Shown here in pieces: positions 38,120 to 49,264 of a stretch of DNA of 64,000 bases. Origin of the DNA: Casuarina equisetifolia (taxonomy: Eukaryota; Streptophyta; Magnoliopsida; Fagales; Casuarinaceae); assembly GCA_028551475.1 (NCBI GenBank), contig CM052354.1, positions 6,516,001-6,580,000 of the forward strand, given 5' to 3'. Under the pieces are notes generated by a model. The model did no database searches and was not told the origin of the DNA. It saw nothing but the letters and a program-made list of their open reading frames with translations. The translations under genes were made by a program, and so were the position numbers. The first letter of the stretch is position 1, and every line of letters starts with the position of its first letter.

Positions 38120-40700
38120 TGGAACACCAAATTCTTAACATTTCTTTTCTTTCGCTTCATATATTATATTTTATATTAAAAGGGTTGCAACAATTTGAAC
38201 ACTCAGCAGTTAACACTAATGACATTACAACAACGGAAAGTCTCAAATTAATTACCCAGTAGTGGAATCAAAAGTTCTAAGTGTCTACAGATAAGAGCCT
38301 TGATTGTAATCAAGTAGGAGATAATATAGATTAATGTCATTTAGTTTAGATGGTATTAGAGTCAGCTTATGACATTATAGTTATGTGTTAAAACATCCCC
38401 GAAACCATTTGATATGGACCAATTCTTCCTTTATGTGGTCTATTCTGTACAACCATATCTTATCCTTAAGTCCAGCTATAAAAGAGATCATCCATTATCT
38501 CTAAGTTGTAATCTACTCGACCAAGTTGTTTCAATTCTGACTTTGAAATGGCCATTTGCCATCCACTTTATTTGACTTTCCACTCTCTCCATCAGGCATT
38601 GGATGTCTTTTTAGGCCTTCAAGCTAGCTTCTTCCTTATTTTCTGTAACGAAAGCTTCTACATCATCTCTGCACTTATCATTTTTAAACTAATACTAACA
38701 AAGGATCAATATAAAAGAAGCTTAAAAACAAAAGAGACTAACTTGTCCCGTCGAAATTGATAGCTAAAAGGCCTTTCTGGCGGTCGGCCACGGCGGGAGA
38801 AGAACATCCAGTGGCCGAAGCGCGTGAAGAGAGTTTTGGGGTTTACCCACTTGGATCTAGACCTCCCTAGGCTTCCTGGGCACAAACCGAACTAGGCATC
38901 GTTGGTAGCATCTCTGGAGGCAACGACAAAACTGAATGTCCTTTCCAATAAGTAGATTGGCTTCATTTGGTCTTGTCTATGGGCGGAGTCTAGTGGGTTA
39001 TAATCAAGTTGCTTCGATTAGGACGCAAAAAAAAATGGAAAAAGGGACGGTCATTTTTTCTCTAAGTTCTGTCTTGAAGCATCTAAGTTCCATAGCCTCC
39101 AAAGATGATTGTATTTTAGCCAAACCATCATGCAATCTAGTCATAACTTTGGTTAGCTATTACTTTCTCCATATCGGTAACTCTAATATCATTTGTCACA
39201 TGCAAACAAGGGATAAATAAAAAACACAGTTTCTTTGAGGGAAACTAAGCTTCATGGGTAATTTTTGGATTTCAGGCAAATGTGGCTTAGACACTACTTG
39301 GCCAATACTTATAGTGATAGAACATTTTTAGAATTAACAAATTGCATATCAAGAATAAAATTTTATCTAATAAGCTAACCCAATATAAAACAAGCTCAAT
39401 AAGTTATCCAATTAACTAATTACTAAATCTCTCAGTAACAAGCATTCAAGTATTTGTTAGGCATGAATGGATTAACTCGAAGAATTAAACATTGGAGAGT
39501 TGAAATATATTGGATGATCAAAACTGTTAAGAGGAAGAGCTTTGCAGCAACTTTATTTAGTATATCTTTCAAGGCCATATTGTATTACATTTGACGTGAA
39601 AGGAATAGAAGAAGATTCAGCGATACAAGTCTAAATAATTCAACCATTATTGCTAAAATAAAAAAAGATGTGAGAGGGAAGATCTCATTTACAAGAGGAG
39701 TCAAACTTACAAATTATAATAAATTTTTACAAGAGCTTTGAAATTTGCCAAGTATAATATTTGAGCTTAGATGATGATATTTTGTAATTAAACAATCTTA
39801 TAAATTTTTTTACGGGTAATATATAATTTGACCTTTCACTAAAAAAAAAAAAAAAAAAAGCATTCAAGTATGTCTCTTGCTTTCTATAGCTTGCTACCAC
39901 ATCCTCTCCAGTGCACCCCACATGTTCCTTAGGGCCCATTCAAGGCTTTCATGTGTAACTCATGGCTTCTTCAAATATCTCCAAATGTTCTTCATTGACT
40001 TGAGTTTCTTGAGTATTTGTAGGCTACACAATGCATATGATACCCTTCCAGTAGAATGACTTGAAAAGCACATTAAAACTACCTAATTTCATGTATTTTC
40101 TAATGTTAGAAACGTCAAAGGTATCAGAATCGTATGGAGTAGTTCTACCCCAAATGAAGTCTTGATGGTATTATGCTTGGAATTTTATTGGATGTTTAAT
40201 AAAGTATTTGGAAACGAATTGATATCCGAAATAATAAATTTCTGCAAATTGAAACTACAAATTGTAATTTTCTTCAACCTTACTCTTAGCATTATACAAA
40301 TATGTTTTTGGTTCTCCATTTTTCTTTGTTGACGTAATGTCTTCTTACATGTCATTTCACCAATCAAAATACAAATTGAACTTCAACAATTATTTTGTCT
40401 TATATTTCACTAATATTTTATCAAAGAAAACATAAGAAAAATAGATAAACGTTATAAACATTGTAGAAAGAGTAGTAATATGTTTTCTGTCGCGCAAATT
40501 GCTTTGTCGCCAAGAAGTTTCTAGATTTCATCGACCGAACCGTTTTTATTATTTTTCAAGTTGTTTATTTCGTGAATTTAAGCTTGTAACATCAACATAA
40601 ATAAATAAAAAAAATTGTAGGAAAGCTACTTAACAAAAAAGAAAAGAAAAAGTGATCAAAGAAGGTCTTTGTAACCATTTTTTATGGCTAAAGCAGTTCC
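38120..40700. repeat. Copy A of a diverged ~3-kb tandem segmental duplication
   Basis: Colinear with 41380-44270. Matching blocks in the same order include CATCCCCGAAACCATTTGATA (38394 versus 41715), GATCATCCATTATCTCTAAG (38486 versus 41816), CTAGCTTCTTCCTTATTT (38623 versus 41970), TCGTATGGAGTAGTT (40129 versus 43493), TTTTCTGTCGCGCAAATT (40483; TTTTCTGTCGAGCAAATT at 44031) and GACATCAACATAAATAAA. The offset grows from about 3.3 to about 3.55 kb because of internal insertions. Divergence is visible throughout, so the duplication is old. No intact gene lies inside. Confidence 0.8.
38550..39260 (-). mobile_element. Possible gag-region fossil of an LTR-type element (low confidence)
   Basis: On the minus strand, peptide stretches such as LHDGLAKIQSSLEAMELR (near 39060-39130) and WMANGHFKVRIETTWSSR (near 38510-38570) look like the coiled-coil and basic parts of plant LTR-retrotransposon gag leaders. 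The second is shared by the related copies at 41.8 and 42.9 kb. The element is broken, with no protease, integrase or polymerase recognised. A non-coding repeat translated by chance cannot be excluded. On the plus strand TGGTATTAGAGTC at about 38353 resembles a tRNA-Met primer-binding site, which would imply the opposite polarity, so family and orientation are unresolved. Confidence 0.25.
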
Positions 40701-41411
40701 CCTTTGCACTTACGGGCCGCACGAGCTTATCAGGATTTGGGCGCGTGGGTTGTTTATGGACTAGGCTCGTGTGTGTCTTTTTGGTCCGTACAAGTTGCTC
40801 ATTGTTTGGCCTTTTCAGGAGCTTGAACTTTTGAGGTTGAACTTTTGGTCCGTAGAAGAAAGTGTACTCTTCGATCTAATTGCAGAAGATATTTCTAACG
40901 TCAAATTTTATTGGAGAGCACATCGTCGATCTAATTCTTGCTTATAGTTGCACTCAAATAGGTGCACAAGATATGTGTGTACTCTTTCAGTGTCGATAAA
41001 ATGACTGCCGCATTATGTCTACTCCAGCGAAACGGAAGTCTTCTATTCCATGCTTTCAAATCTTGAGGAATGCCACTTGATTTTTTTATTTTTTTATTTT
41101 TCCAAAGGCAAATGGGGAGTGGGAGAGGGATTTTTGGGAATGTGGGATTTCAAATACTTGAAACAAGGATAAGTTGCTTCGTAAAGCATCAATCATCCTT
41201 CCATGCTGCTGATGTGATTTGTGGTAGAGAACGAGTGAGCTTGGGATAGAAATGTTGGTAGGATGCTCAAATTGAGTTCTAAAGACTATTTTTGAACTAA
41301 CAGTTTATATGTTTTTGTATAATAATTTTTATTATGCAAACTTATCTTTCCAAGTAAAAAAAGAAAAAGAAAAAAGAGGTAGAACACAAAATCTTGATTC
41401 AATTAGGAATC

Positions 41412-41437
41412 ATATATATATATATATATATATATAT
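41412..41437. repeat. (AT)n microsatellite
   Basis: Uninterrupted AT dinucleotide run of about 25 bp near the left end of duplication copy B; it is absent from the matching place in copy A. Confidence 0.95.
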
Positions 41438-42159
41438 TCTTAGCATGTCTTTCTCCCCATACTATATTATATTAAAAGAGTTGTGATAACTTGAACATTG
41501 AGCAATTAAAATTAAAGACATTGCAACAATGGAAATTCTCAAATTAATTTTTTACTGGTGAAATCAGAAATTCTAACCATCTATTGAAAAGAACCGTGAT
41601 TGCAATTATTTAGTTACATTGGGATATAGCATAGATGTGTTAATGTCATTTAATTCAGATCGTGATAAATGATTTCAAAGTCAAAATATGACATTATAGA
41701 TATGTGTTACAACATCCCCGAAACCATTTGATACCCAACAATTCTTCCTTTATGTGGCCTATAATGTTCCCTACATGTACAACCATATCTTGTCCTCAAA
41801 TCCAACTATGAAAAAGATCATCCATTATCTCTAAGTTGTAATCTAGACGACCGAATTTTTTCAATTCTGACTTTCAAATGATCTTTTACCATCCACCTTA
41901 TGGCAGACTCTCCACTCTCACCATCAGTCACTGGCCTTCGGATTGAGAATACCTCTTTAGACCTTGACGCTAGCTTCTTCCTTATTTCCTGTAATGAAAG
42001 ATTCTGCATTATCTCTCTTATCATCTCGTTTTATTTCTTAATAGTAAGTGTCATTTAGTACACAAGACTTAAAACAAAGCTGGATCGTGATAAATGGTTT
42101 CGAAGTCAACTTATGATATTATAGATATGTATTAAACATCTCCGAAACCATTTTGCTAC

Positions 42160-42390
42160 GCACCACCTTTACCTAGTTAGGATTTAAGTAAATATTTCGT
42201 ATTTAGCTAGGATTTAGCTAAATTAGTTAGATTTTAACCAGAGAGATGGTGTGGGCCATGATGTAATTTGTGATGTTATCCCTGATGTTAGCATGATGTA
42301 TGCCCTCATTTTCACTTTTGTATTCCTTGTACACCTAAGAAACAGCAGCTAATGAAAATCAACCCGTTTGTTCAAACTGGAAAAAGCTCC
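42160..42390 (+). mobile_element. Possible solo LTR-like fragment (Copia-type 3' features)
   Basis: The segment contains GTATTCCTTGTACACC followed by a stretch ending AATGAAAATCAA, a layout seen at the 3' end of many plant Copia LTRs. No coding region or second LTR accompanies it. It lies in copy B with no counterpart noticed in copy A, so it may be a post-duplication insertion. If correct, it is an old, broken remnant. Confidence 0.25.
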
Positions 42391-42779
42391 CAGCATCTTC
42401 TTTCCTCCCTAATGGACCATTTGGTTTCCTATGAATTATGGCTCCAATGATCCTATCAAGCTAATGTAGGAAAATTTCATAAGAAGATCAACTAGACCTC
42501 AACATAACAGGTCCTTTTTAACAAAGTTATTTTTTTACTTTATGTTATAGTTTAATCAGTACAATCTTTTATTTTTTATTAACAACTACATATTTATGCT
42601 AGTCAACTATGTTTTTATTTCTTTGAAATTTTACACTAATTCATCAGGTTTATGTTATAGGAGGTTAAGTGTTATGTCATGTTCTATCTTTCTAACCAAT
42701 TTGACATTTTAATTAACTTATGCTATCAATATACATGACAAAGATATTATTCCTATTTTAAAAAAATAAAAATTTCACT

Positions 42780-43050
42780 GCTTCTTACGAAAAGCATGAT
42801 ACGTTTGATACCTAACAATTTTTCTTGATGTGACCTATTCTGTATCCTACATAACAATCATATCTTATACTTAAATCCAACTATAAAGGTGATCATCCAT
42901 TATGTCTAAGTTCTAATCGTCACTACCAAATTGTTTCAATTCTGACTTTGAAAATGACCATCTGCCATCCACCCTCTTGCGGACTTTCCAATCTCACCAA
43001 CTATGACAGTTTGTGGGTTAACTCTGCACTTATAATCTCCTTTTCTATTT
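42780..43050. repeat. Third copy of the core dispersed repeat
   Basis: Matches 38400-38760 and 41715-42030 (shared blocks include AATCCAACTATAAA, GATCATCCATTAT, TTGTTTCAATTCTGACTTTG and GCCATCCAC). A shorter fourth fragment occurs at 42061-42160 (GTGATAAATGGTT to ATCTCCGAAACCATTT). Confidence 0.75.
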
Positions 43051-45179
43051 TAGCTCAGCCTAATTGCAGTATACTAAGCCCACACATGCCAATAAGTATA
43101 ACTATTCCCTGTCATACATGTCCATGATATTAATTTCATATCCAAGGCTGTGGCCCAATCTATGCAACTTTCCACTGAGTAAGTTAGTCATTATGTTGAA
43201 ACCATTTGTTGTAGCTGAAATCTCTGTCAGCCCGTTGAAAAGAAGGGTTTAATTACCAGTTTCAATTGATCACGAAAAGAAAACGAAGTCCAGACAATGC
43301 CATATCTCTAATTTTCCAATCAAGTTGGTCCAAAACCAGAACGTGGGATAGAAGTCACCACAAGTAATTAACAACCTGGTAGGATTGTTTGTCTCTACTG
43401 TTCGTTCCTTCTACTAGAATGGCTTCAAAAGCTCATCAGAACTACCTAATTTCACTTGTTTTCTAGGATTAGAAACGTGGGAGGTACCGAGTCGTATGGA
43501 GTAGTTTTATCCCAGGTGGATCTTGTTTCACTTTCAGAGAAATCTAGATAATTTTACTACAAAAGATCAAAGTGAAACTACAAATTATAATTTTCTTCAA
43601 CTTTACTCATGTCTTGTCTTGTTAGCATGTCATTTCATCAATTAAATCACAAATTGTACTTTAAAAGTTAGTTTGTCTTATATGTATATGATATTTGATG
43701 AAAATAAAATAAAAAATTATAAATATACGTAAAACAATAATCTCACGACAAAAGCAAATTTAAAAGAAAAAAAAATTATCTAATTTTTGAATAGAACTAT
43801 TAAATTTTTTAACTTAATATTAAAATTTTAGTTAAATTTATTTTATCTTGTATAACTTTATGTCTAATATTATTTAATGTAAAAAAATAAAAACGAGAGT
43901 CTCCTATAAAAGAATTTTAAAAAGCCCTTTAAAGTAAAATTTAAAACAAAGAAAAATCTTTTTAACCTTTTAAAGTAGTTTTTGGTCGGGTCGTTGGCCT
44001 ATCCGTAAACATTGAAAGCCTAATGATTTGTTTTCTGTCGAGCAAATTGTTTTGTCACCAAGAAGTTTTTAGACTTTTTTTTGTCATTTTCATGTCGTCC
44101 GTTCATTAGATTAAAGCTAATGACATCAACATAAATAAAGCAGGAAAACTCTGATGGTTTGGTCTAGTGCATCAGTTCCATGTGCACCTGCCCACTTCAT
44201 ATTTAAGTAATCAAAGGTAGGCAACTGCTGTTCTTTCTACGGTCGAAGCAGTCAAACACTGGAGAAGTTTGTCTCGGTAAGAACTCTCTATCTTTGGCTG
44301 CGTCGTCCATTTACAGTAAACGAGAAGCAACCGACATTTTCAACACCTTTTGTTAAGAGGTAGGAACATGCTTCCACCGATGATGACGAAGATGGAAGCA
44401 CGACATCCTTGTTTGTCTTGCTAGGAAAGTTTACAAAAAAGGCTAGGCAAAGTGATAATGTCTAAGAGGGAATCAAAACATGTAAAAATAGAAAAGCTTA
44501 AAATCCAATTTAAAAATTAACTTTTAAGAGGATAAACCTTTTTGTAGAAATGGCTATAAAAATTAGTTTATAAGTAAAGAAAATAAATCTATGTTATTGA
44601 AATTTTATGAAAAGGCTAGACTACATGATAATGTCTAAAGAGTCAAAACATGCAAAAGAATATAAAGTACATTCCAAAGCTAGTTCTCGAAGGAATAAAT
44701 TCATTTTTAAACATTATTTTGGATACTTCTTTCTTCATCATGGACTGAATTTCTCACATATTAAGAGGTCCCACTTTGAATAGGAATTACAAATAAACCT
44801 CTTTTCAAATTCTATAGTATGTAAGAAAGTTTTAATTCTAGTCTAAAAATTAAATTATAAATTATAAGAAAAAATTTACTTTTAATATCTTTCCAACAAT
44901 GCAAAGCAATTCAATCCATGAGAACATTACCCGCACAACCTTGGCAAGTTACTAAAAATGGTGGAAGTAGTAAACTTAGAAGAAAAGGTGATCAAGAAAT
45001 TGCAGAAAAGAATAAAAAATTAACAATGGAAGGAGCAAGAACAATGATACTGCATTCATGGAGATATCCTCCATCTTAATCGGAGTTATTCTGTATTTGG
45101 CATTTGGTAGGAACTGTGCCTTCAAGTACGTATACACAGACAACTGTAAGTCAATTAGTACATGTTTTCCTGCATTTCT

Positions 45180-45554
45180 CTAGCTATCTTGAGCATAGAA
45201 ATCAATTATCTCCTTCAGGTTCAGCTTAAACAACGAAGAACAATCGTTATGCATCAACCACAACATATGCTCAAACAAGATTGCATCCACATCAACAAAA
45301 ATCACCCTTTCCTGGCTTCTTTTCTCATCAAACTTCGTTCCCTCGTCCTTCTTCATCATCTCGATCAAAACCCGGAAGGGGCTTTCTTCCAAGACGAACG
45401 GATCCACCAAGAACTCCCTCTTCTCCTTGCCCACCACGACGGTCACCAGGCGCCCTGATTCCCCGAACCCATCATCTGTCAACGGCCGGTAGCCCAGTCT
45501 CGACCCCGTATAGCACTTCTTCAATATCGTCACCGGCAGAACCAAGCAATCCAT
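45180..45554 (-). CDS. SAUR-family auxin-responsive protein
   Basis: Intronless gene, 124 aa, typical of SAURs. The SAUR core runs from about residue 36 to 121: RLVTVVVGKEKREFLVDPFVLEESPFRVLIEMM, then IFVDVDAILFEHMLWLM and a C-terminal FYAQDS. The family motif of a hydrophobic strand, F-V-P-like (here FLVDPF), L..P.F..LL and a central FEH-type helix is recognisable. The ATG at 45552-45554 is the first ATG below the TATA box, and a longer in-frame extension lacks an ATG. SAURs are short-lived proteins induced by auxin; several inhibit PP2C-D phosphatases to activate plasma-membrane H+-ATPases and cell expansion. The variant DPF in place of the usual VPV/VPF and the 40-residue N-terminus place it in a divergent SAUR subgroup. 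No tandem SAUR neighbours are present, unlike many SAUR clusters. Confidence 0.92.
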   Translation of the reverse strand: MDCLVLPVTILKKCYTGSRLGYRPLTDDGFGESGRLVTVVVGKEKREFLVDPFVLEESPFRVLIEMMKKDEGTKFDEKRSQERVIFVDVDAILFEHMLWLMHNDCSSLFKLNLKEIIDFYAQDS

Positions 45555-45775
45555 CGGAAAACAACCTGTCAAGGCTCCCAGAAACGCTCCCGAAACGAGC
45601 ACTCTGAGAACGTATATATAAATGAAGATACCGATTGCCGTGAGGGAACTGGAAATTCTGGATTTTGGGTTGTTTGGGAGTGAAAGCGAAGGAATTGATG
45701 ACAAGGAGAGGTTGAAAGGGTCGGATTGAATGGGCCAAAGCAACGGCTAGAGAGATAGAGAATATTTATAAACAA
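45555..45775 (-). promoter_or_regulatory. SAUR core promoter and 5' leader
   Basis: A TATA box TATAAATA is at 45763-45770 on the minus strand, preceding a leader of about 180 nt in which I see no upstream ATG. This supports the chosen start. Confidence 0.6.
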
Positions 45776-45789
45776 TGAAAGGTTTTTCT

Positions 45790-48700
45790 ATGGCTATGGC
45801 TATGGCTATTTGCTGCTTCAGGCGTTGCTGGCGAAAGACCCGTTGGAGTGAATGATGAAACTCTGCGTGTTAGGAATTGGATTATGACCGCCGACTAATA
45901 CCCCATTGTGTCTCACAAACTCCACTCTTCTCTTGTGGCGCGTGCGGCGGAGTTCTTACAACATTAATGGGATAATTAAATTTTAATCTTTTATCAATTA
46001 TTCTTAAATATATTTATTTCTCTTTCTTTTTAATGTAACATTTTCTATCTCTAGAAAGATACCTTTTATATTTAAGGATGCTTGTAATGTCCTTTTTATA
46101 TTATTCTTAAGTTTCAAAGATAATTATTTGAGTAACACTATTTGTTCTTCATGAATTTAACTAATTAATACAAAAATATTAAAGAAAAAACTCACTTCAA
46201 AAAAATATGATCATTGCATAATGTTTAAATATAAAAAAAAATTATTTTAATTTTATTTTATTTAAAAAAAAAAAAGAGAGAAAAGGCTAAACCTTAGACA
46301 CTCAATTGAGTTATTAAAAACTTTTGTATTAATTTTTAAATCAAATTTTGAATTAATTTATATCATAATATCACAAGCTAAATGATTACTTGTAGCTTTT
46401 ATTTAATCTTAAATTTTAAAATATATTTAATATATAAAAATTATTCATTTCAACTTATTTAATTTTAAACATAAAGTATATTAAATACGAAAAAATATTA
46501 GAGACAAAAGTTTTATATTAAAAAAATTAAATTTTATATATTTGGAAGCGCGTTAAAGGGAGCGTGGAGTTTTGCCGACATTTTAGTACGCTCCGCACAA
46601 CGGTGCTACCGGTGCTACATCGAACAACCAAAGCGCGTTCGGCCAGCCACTCATTCTACCCCGGAAAACGAGGAACAAAAACAGTTGTCATTCAGTGTCT
46701 CATTGGACCATTTTAATATGCATTTCTATCTTATTTATAAGCTCTTTCTAATTAAGCTGGGTCATTTGCATTAATCAATAAAAAGCCTTTTTTCCTATTA
46801 TTACAAAATAGAGATATTTTCATAATACATCTTTTTATGTGTAGAATGAGAGTCTTACATCAGAAAATAAAATTTATAAATAAAGTTTAAATAAAAAATT
46901 ATCTTTGTAATTAAGTTTGGGGTCAAGATTTTAGACTTTTTAACTTAGTATTAGTGTCTAAGTTGAATTTTCTTTATTTATGTAATCTTGAGCTTAATGT
47001 CACTTGACAAATAGGAGCATGTATATAAAATAAAAATCTTATATCAAAAACTAAAATTTTTGAGGTGAAGTTTGAATAAAAAATTTGTCTCTTCAATCCT
47101 TAAACTAGCTTTTGGAATAAAACTTTAAATCTTCTACCTTTTTAGTTTGATTCAAATAAATATGCAACTAGAAAATGTTTTTATTGTAATTATTACCTCG
47201 TGTAAAACTTGTGACCAAAAGGTCACTACTTCTAATCGAGTCATGAAAATTTTAATTAGTTAAAAATAATGTTTCCCAATGATAGCAAGTTTATAGCTGT
47301 TTGATGTGTTCATTCAAGACATTTTATCTTTTGTGTTTGTATCATTTGCTTTGGTTTTATGGGTACCTTTAGGATGAAGACGTCCGTCCTTACCATCCAC
47401 CATTGACGTGTTTTTTTCAGCTGGAAAACGCACCGCAGGTTCCTACATTTCGAAGGAACTTCTCCAAAGACTTTGCTTCCGAATATTTTGCAGAATCGGT
47501 CTGTTTCTTGGAAGTGTCAAGTGATTAGGAGTGAACTGGTGGGGGAATCTTCTCAACTCATGGGAAAGTGGGTAACACTTACGTAGAACCTAATCCTTCG
47601 TTTCTTTCACCATCTTGTTCCCACTTGAGCTTGCATGATGCACGACACTAAGTATTTCCTATTCATTTTGTATTGATTCTTGGTCTTGGACTTAGAGTAT
47701 ATTTTTTGGATTGGTACATTAGCGGGATTTCCGATGGGGAGCACAAACCTGTACCTTTGACTGTGTCAAGAATTCAATAAGATGCAGGTGTCCTTTGACC
47801 GTCCATTGGAGATTCCAAGAATAGTTCGTACGGTCTGTCTTTTTCAATGGAGTTTTGCAACATTGTTTATATATATTTTGTGAAATGAGTATAGAATATT
47901 TGTGTGGTTTTAGTTTTTTATTTTTTTGATATGGGTTGCATTGAAAAGGTCGGGAACAGATCTTACATTGGGAATGTGGTGGACTTTGTCTAAGGTTTTA
48001 CATACCACATCACAATAAGACAGTGAGATAATTGATTGAATTGTATTTTGTTTGGTTTGTCCTTTTCAATATTTTACTTGGTCATACTTTGAAGTTGTAA
48101 GCTAGAGTAATCTAAAAGGGTCCGAATCAAATGTTCCTAGGTTTGTCTCTTAGGCATTTTAAGGTAACAGAACAAGCACATACCGTGTCCTTATAGATGA
48201 GATACCTATTTTGTGTGAGGCCTAGAAGTATCTAAAAAAAAATGGCATGGGGTTAAAAAATAAAAAAGTAGGCAAGATGTCGGGTCAAAAGCATAGTAAA
48301 ATATTATAGTTTAAATAAAATGATTATGGACTTGCCAACAAGTTAAGAGTGTTTTGACATAATGGTGTGATAGTTTCAAAATGTTAATTTACCTGTTTCG
48401 TTCTAATTTTTGTGTTTTACTTTCAAAATTATGTTTGAGATGACTTAGCTATGAATTTATTTTAACAAATACAAAAGAAATTTTTTATTTTTCTTATTTT
48501 AATAACTATGATTTTATTTATTGGTACCCGACCAAATAATTAGGCGGGCTTATACATATATTTTACTTGTTGATTCTCTTTTCATATTTTTGAACCTAAT
48601 AGCTCTTATTAAGATGTGTTAATAAGCCAAACAATCAAAATCTATAGTGGACTTTATTTGAGTTGAAAAATGCAGGAAACATGGAACCTTTATTTAAGTA

Positions 48701-49260
48701 TTAAAAGAAAAAATAAAAAGAATCCTTGGATATGAATGAAGGGCTGCAAATTTTTGGCTTATTGTATTTTCTATAAACCCATATCATCTAACAGCGCCAT
48801 CAAACTTTTTTAATGGATCATAGAAAATCACCCAAAACTACCATCAATAATCTAAGTTATTTTTCTAAAACCGGACTTGTAAATGTGGTGCCAACCAAAA
48901 CATAATGGAATTACTTGGAAAAATTCTTACTAAACTCTATTGAAAACCTCTACAACACCGTGTTTCCTAGAATAAGTTAACATATCAAGTCCATAAACTG
49001 CTAAGAAGAAAGAATAGATGCAGATTAAAACACTTTCAAAGCAATTTGATCTGACAACATCCTAAAAATCAGATGGCATTTCCTCAGCTATGAAATTCAA
49101 ATCTTACGGGAAGGGGAAAAAGAAGGACTAACTCAAGAGAGGTCTCTCCATGGCTGCCTCAAAGAGAGCTTTCTGTTAGCTTTTGGACTTCTCCTCTATC
49201 CGCTATGCATAAGGAATCCAAGTTAATAACCTGGCACTGCTAAACTGTTAAACAGGTAGC
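45790..49260. other. AT-rich intergenic DNA
   Basis: No recognisable genes. A short hexanucleotide run (CTATGG, about three copies) lies near 45788-45808, a GC-richer patch is at 46545-46680, and the rest is AT-rich. Small frames show no family motifs. Confidence 0.5.
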
Positions 49261-49264
49261 GTCT

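Larger units (their letters stand above)
41380..44270. repeat. Copy B of the ~3-kb tandem segmental duplication
   Basis: Direct-orientation partner of 38120-40700, separated from it by about 0.7 kb of unique sequence. It has gained an (AT)n microsatellite near its left end and internal extra copies of the core repeat (42061-42160 and 42780-43050). Confidence 0.8.

Noticed and set aside
45281-45607. 108-codon plus-strand frame over the SAUR gene
   Set aside because: Antisense shadow of the SAUR coding sequence.
45555-45743. 63-residue N-terminal extension of the SAUR frame
   Set aside because: It begins at TTG, lies between the TATA box and the first ATG, and is best read as 5' leader.
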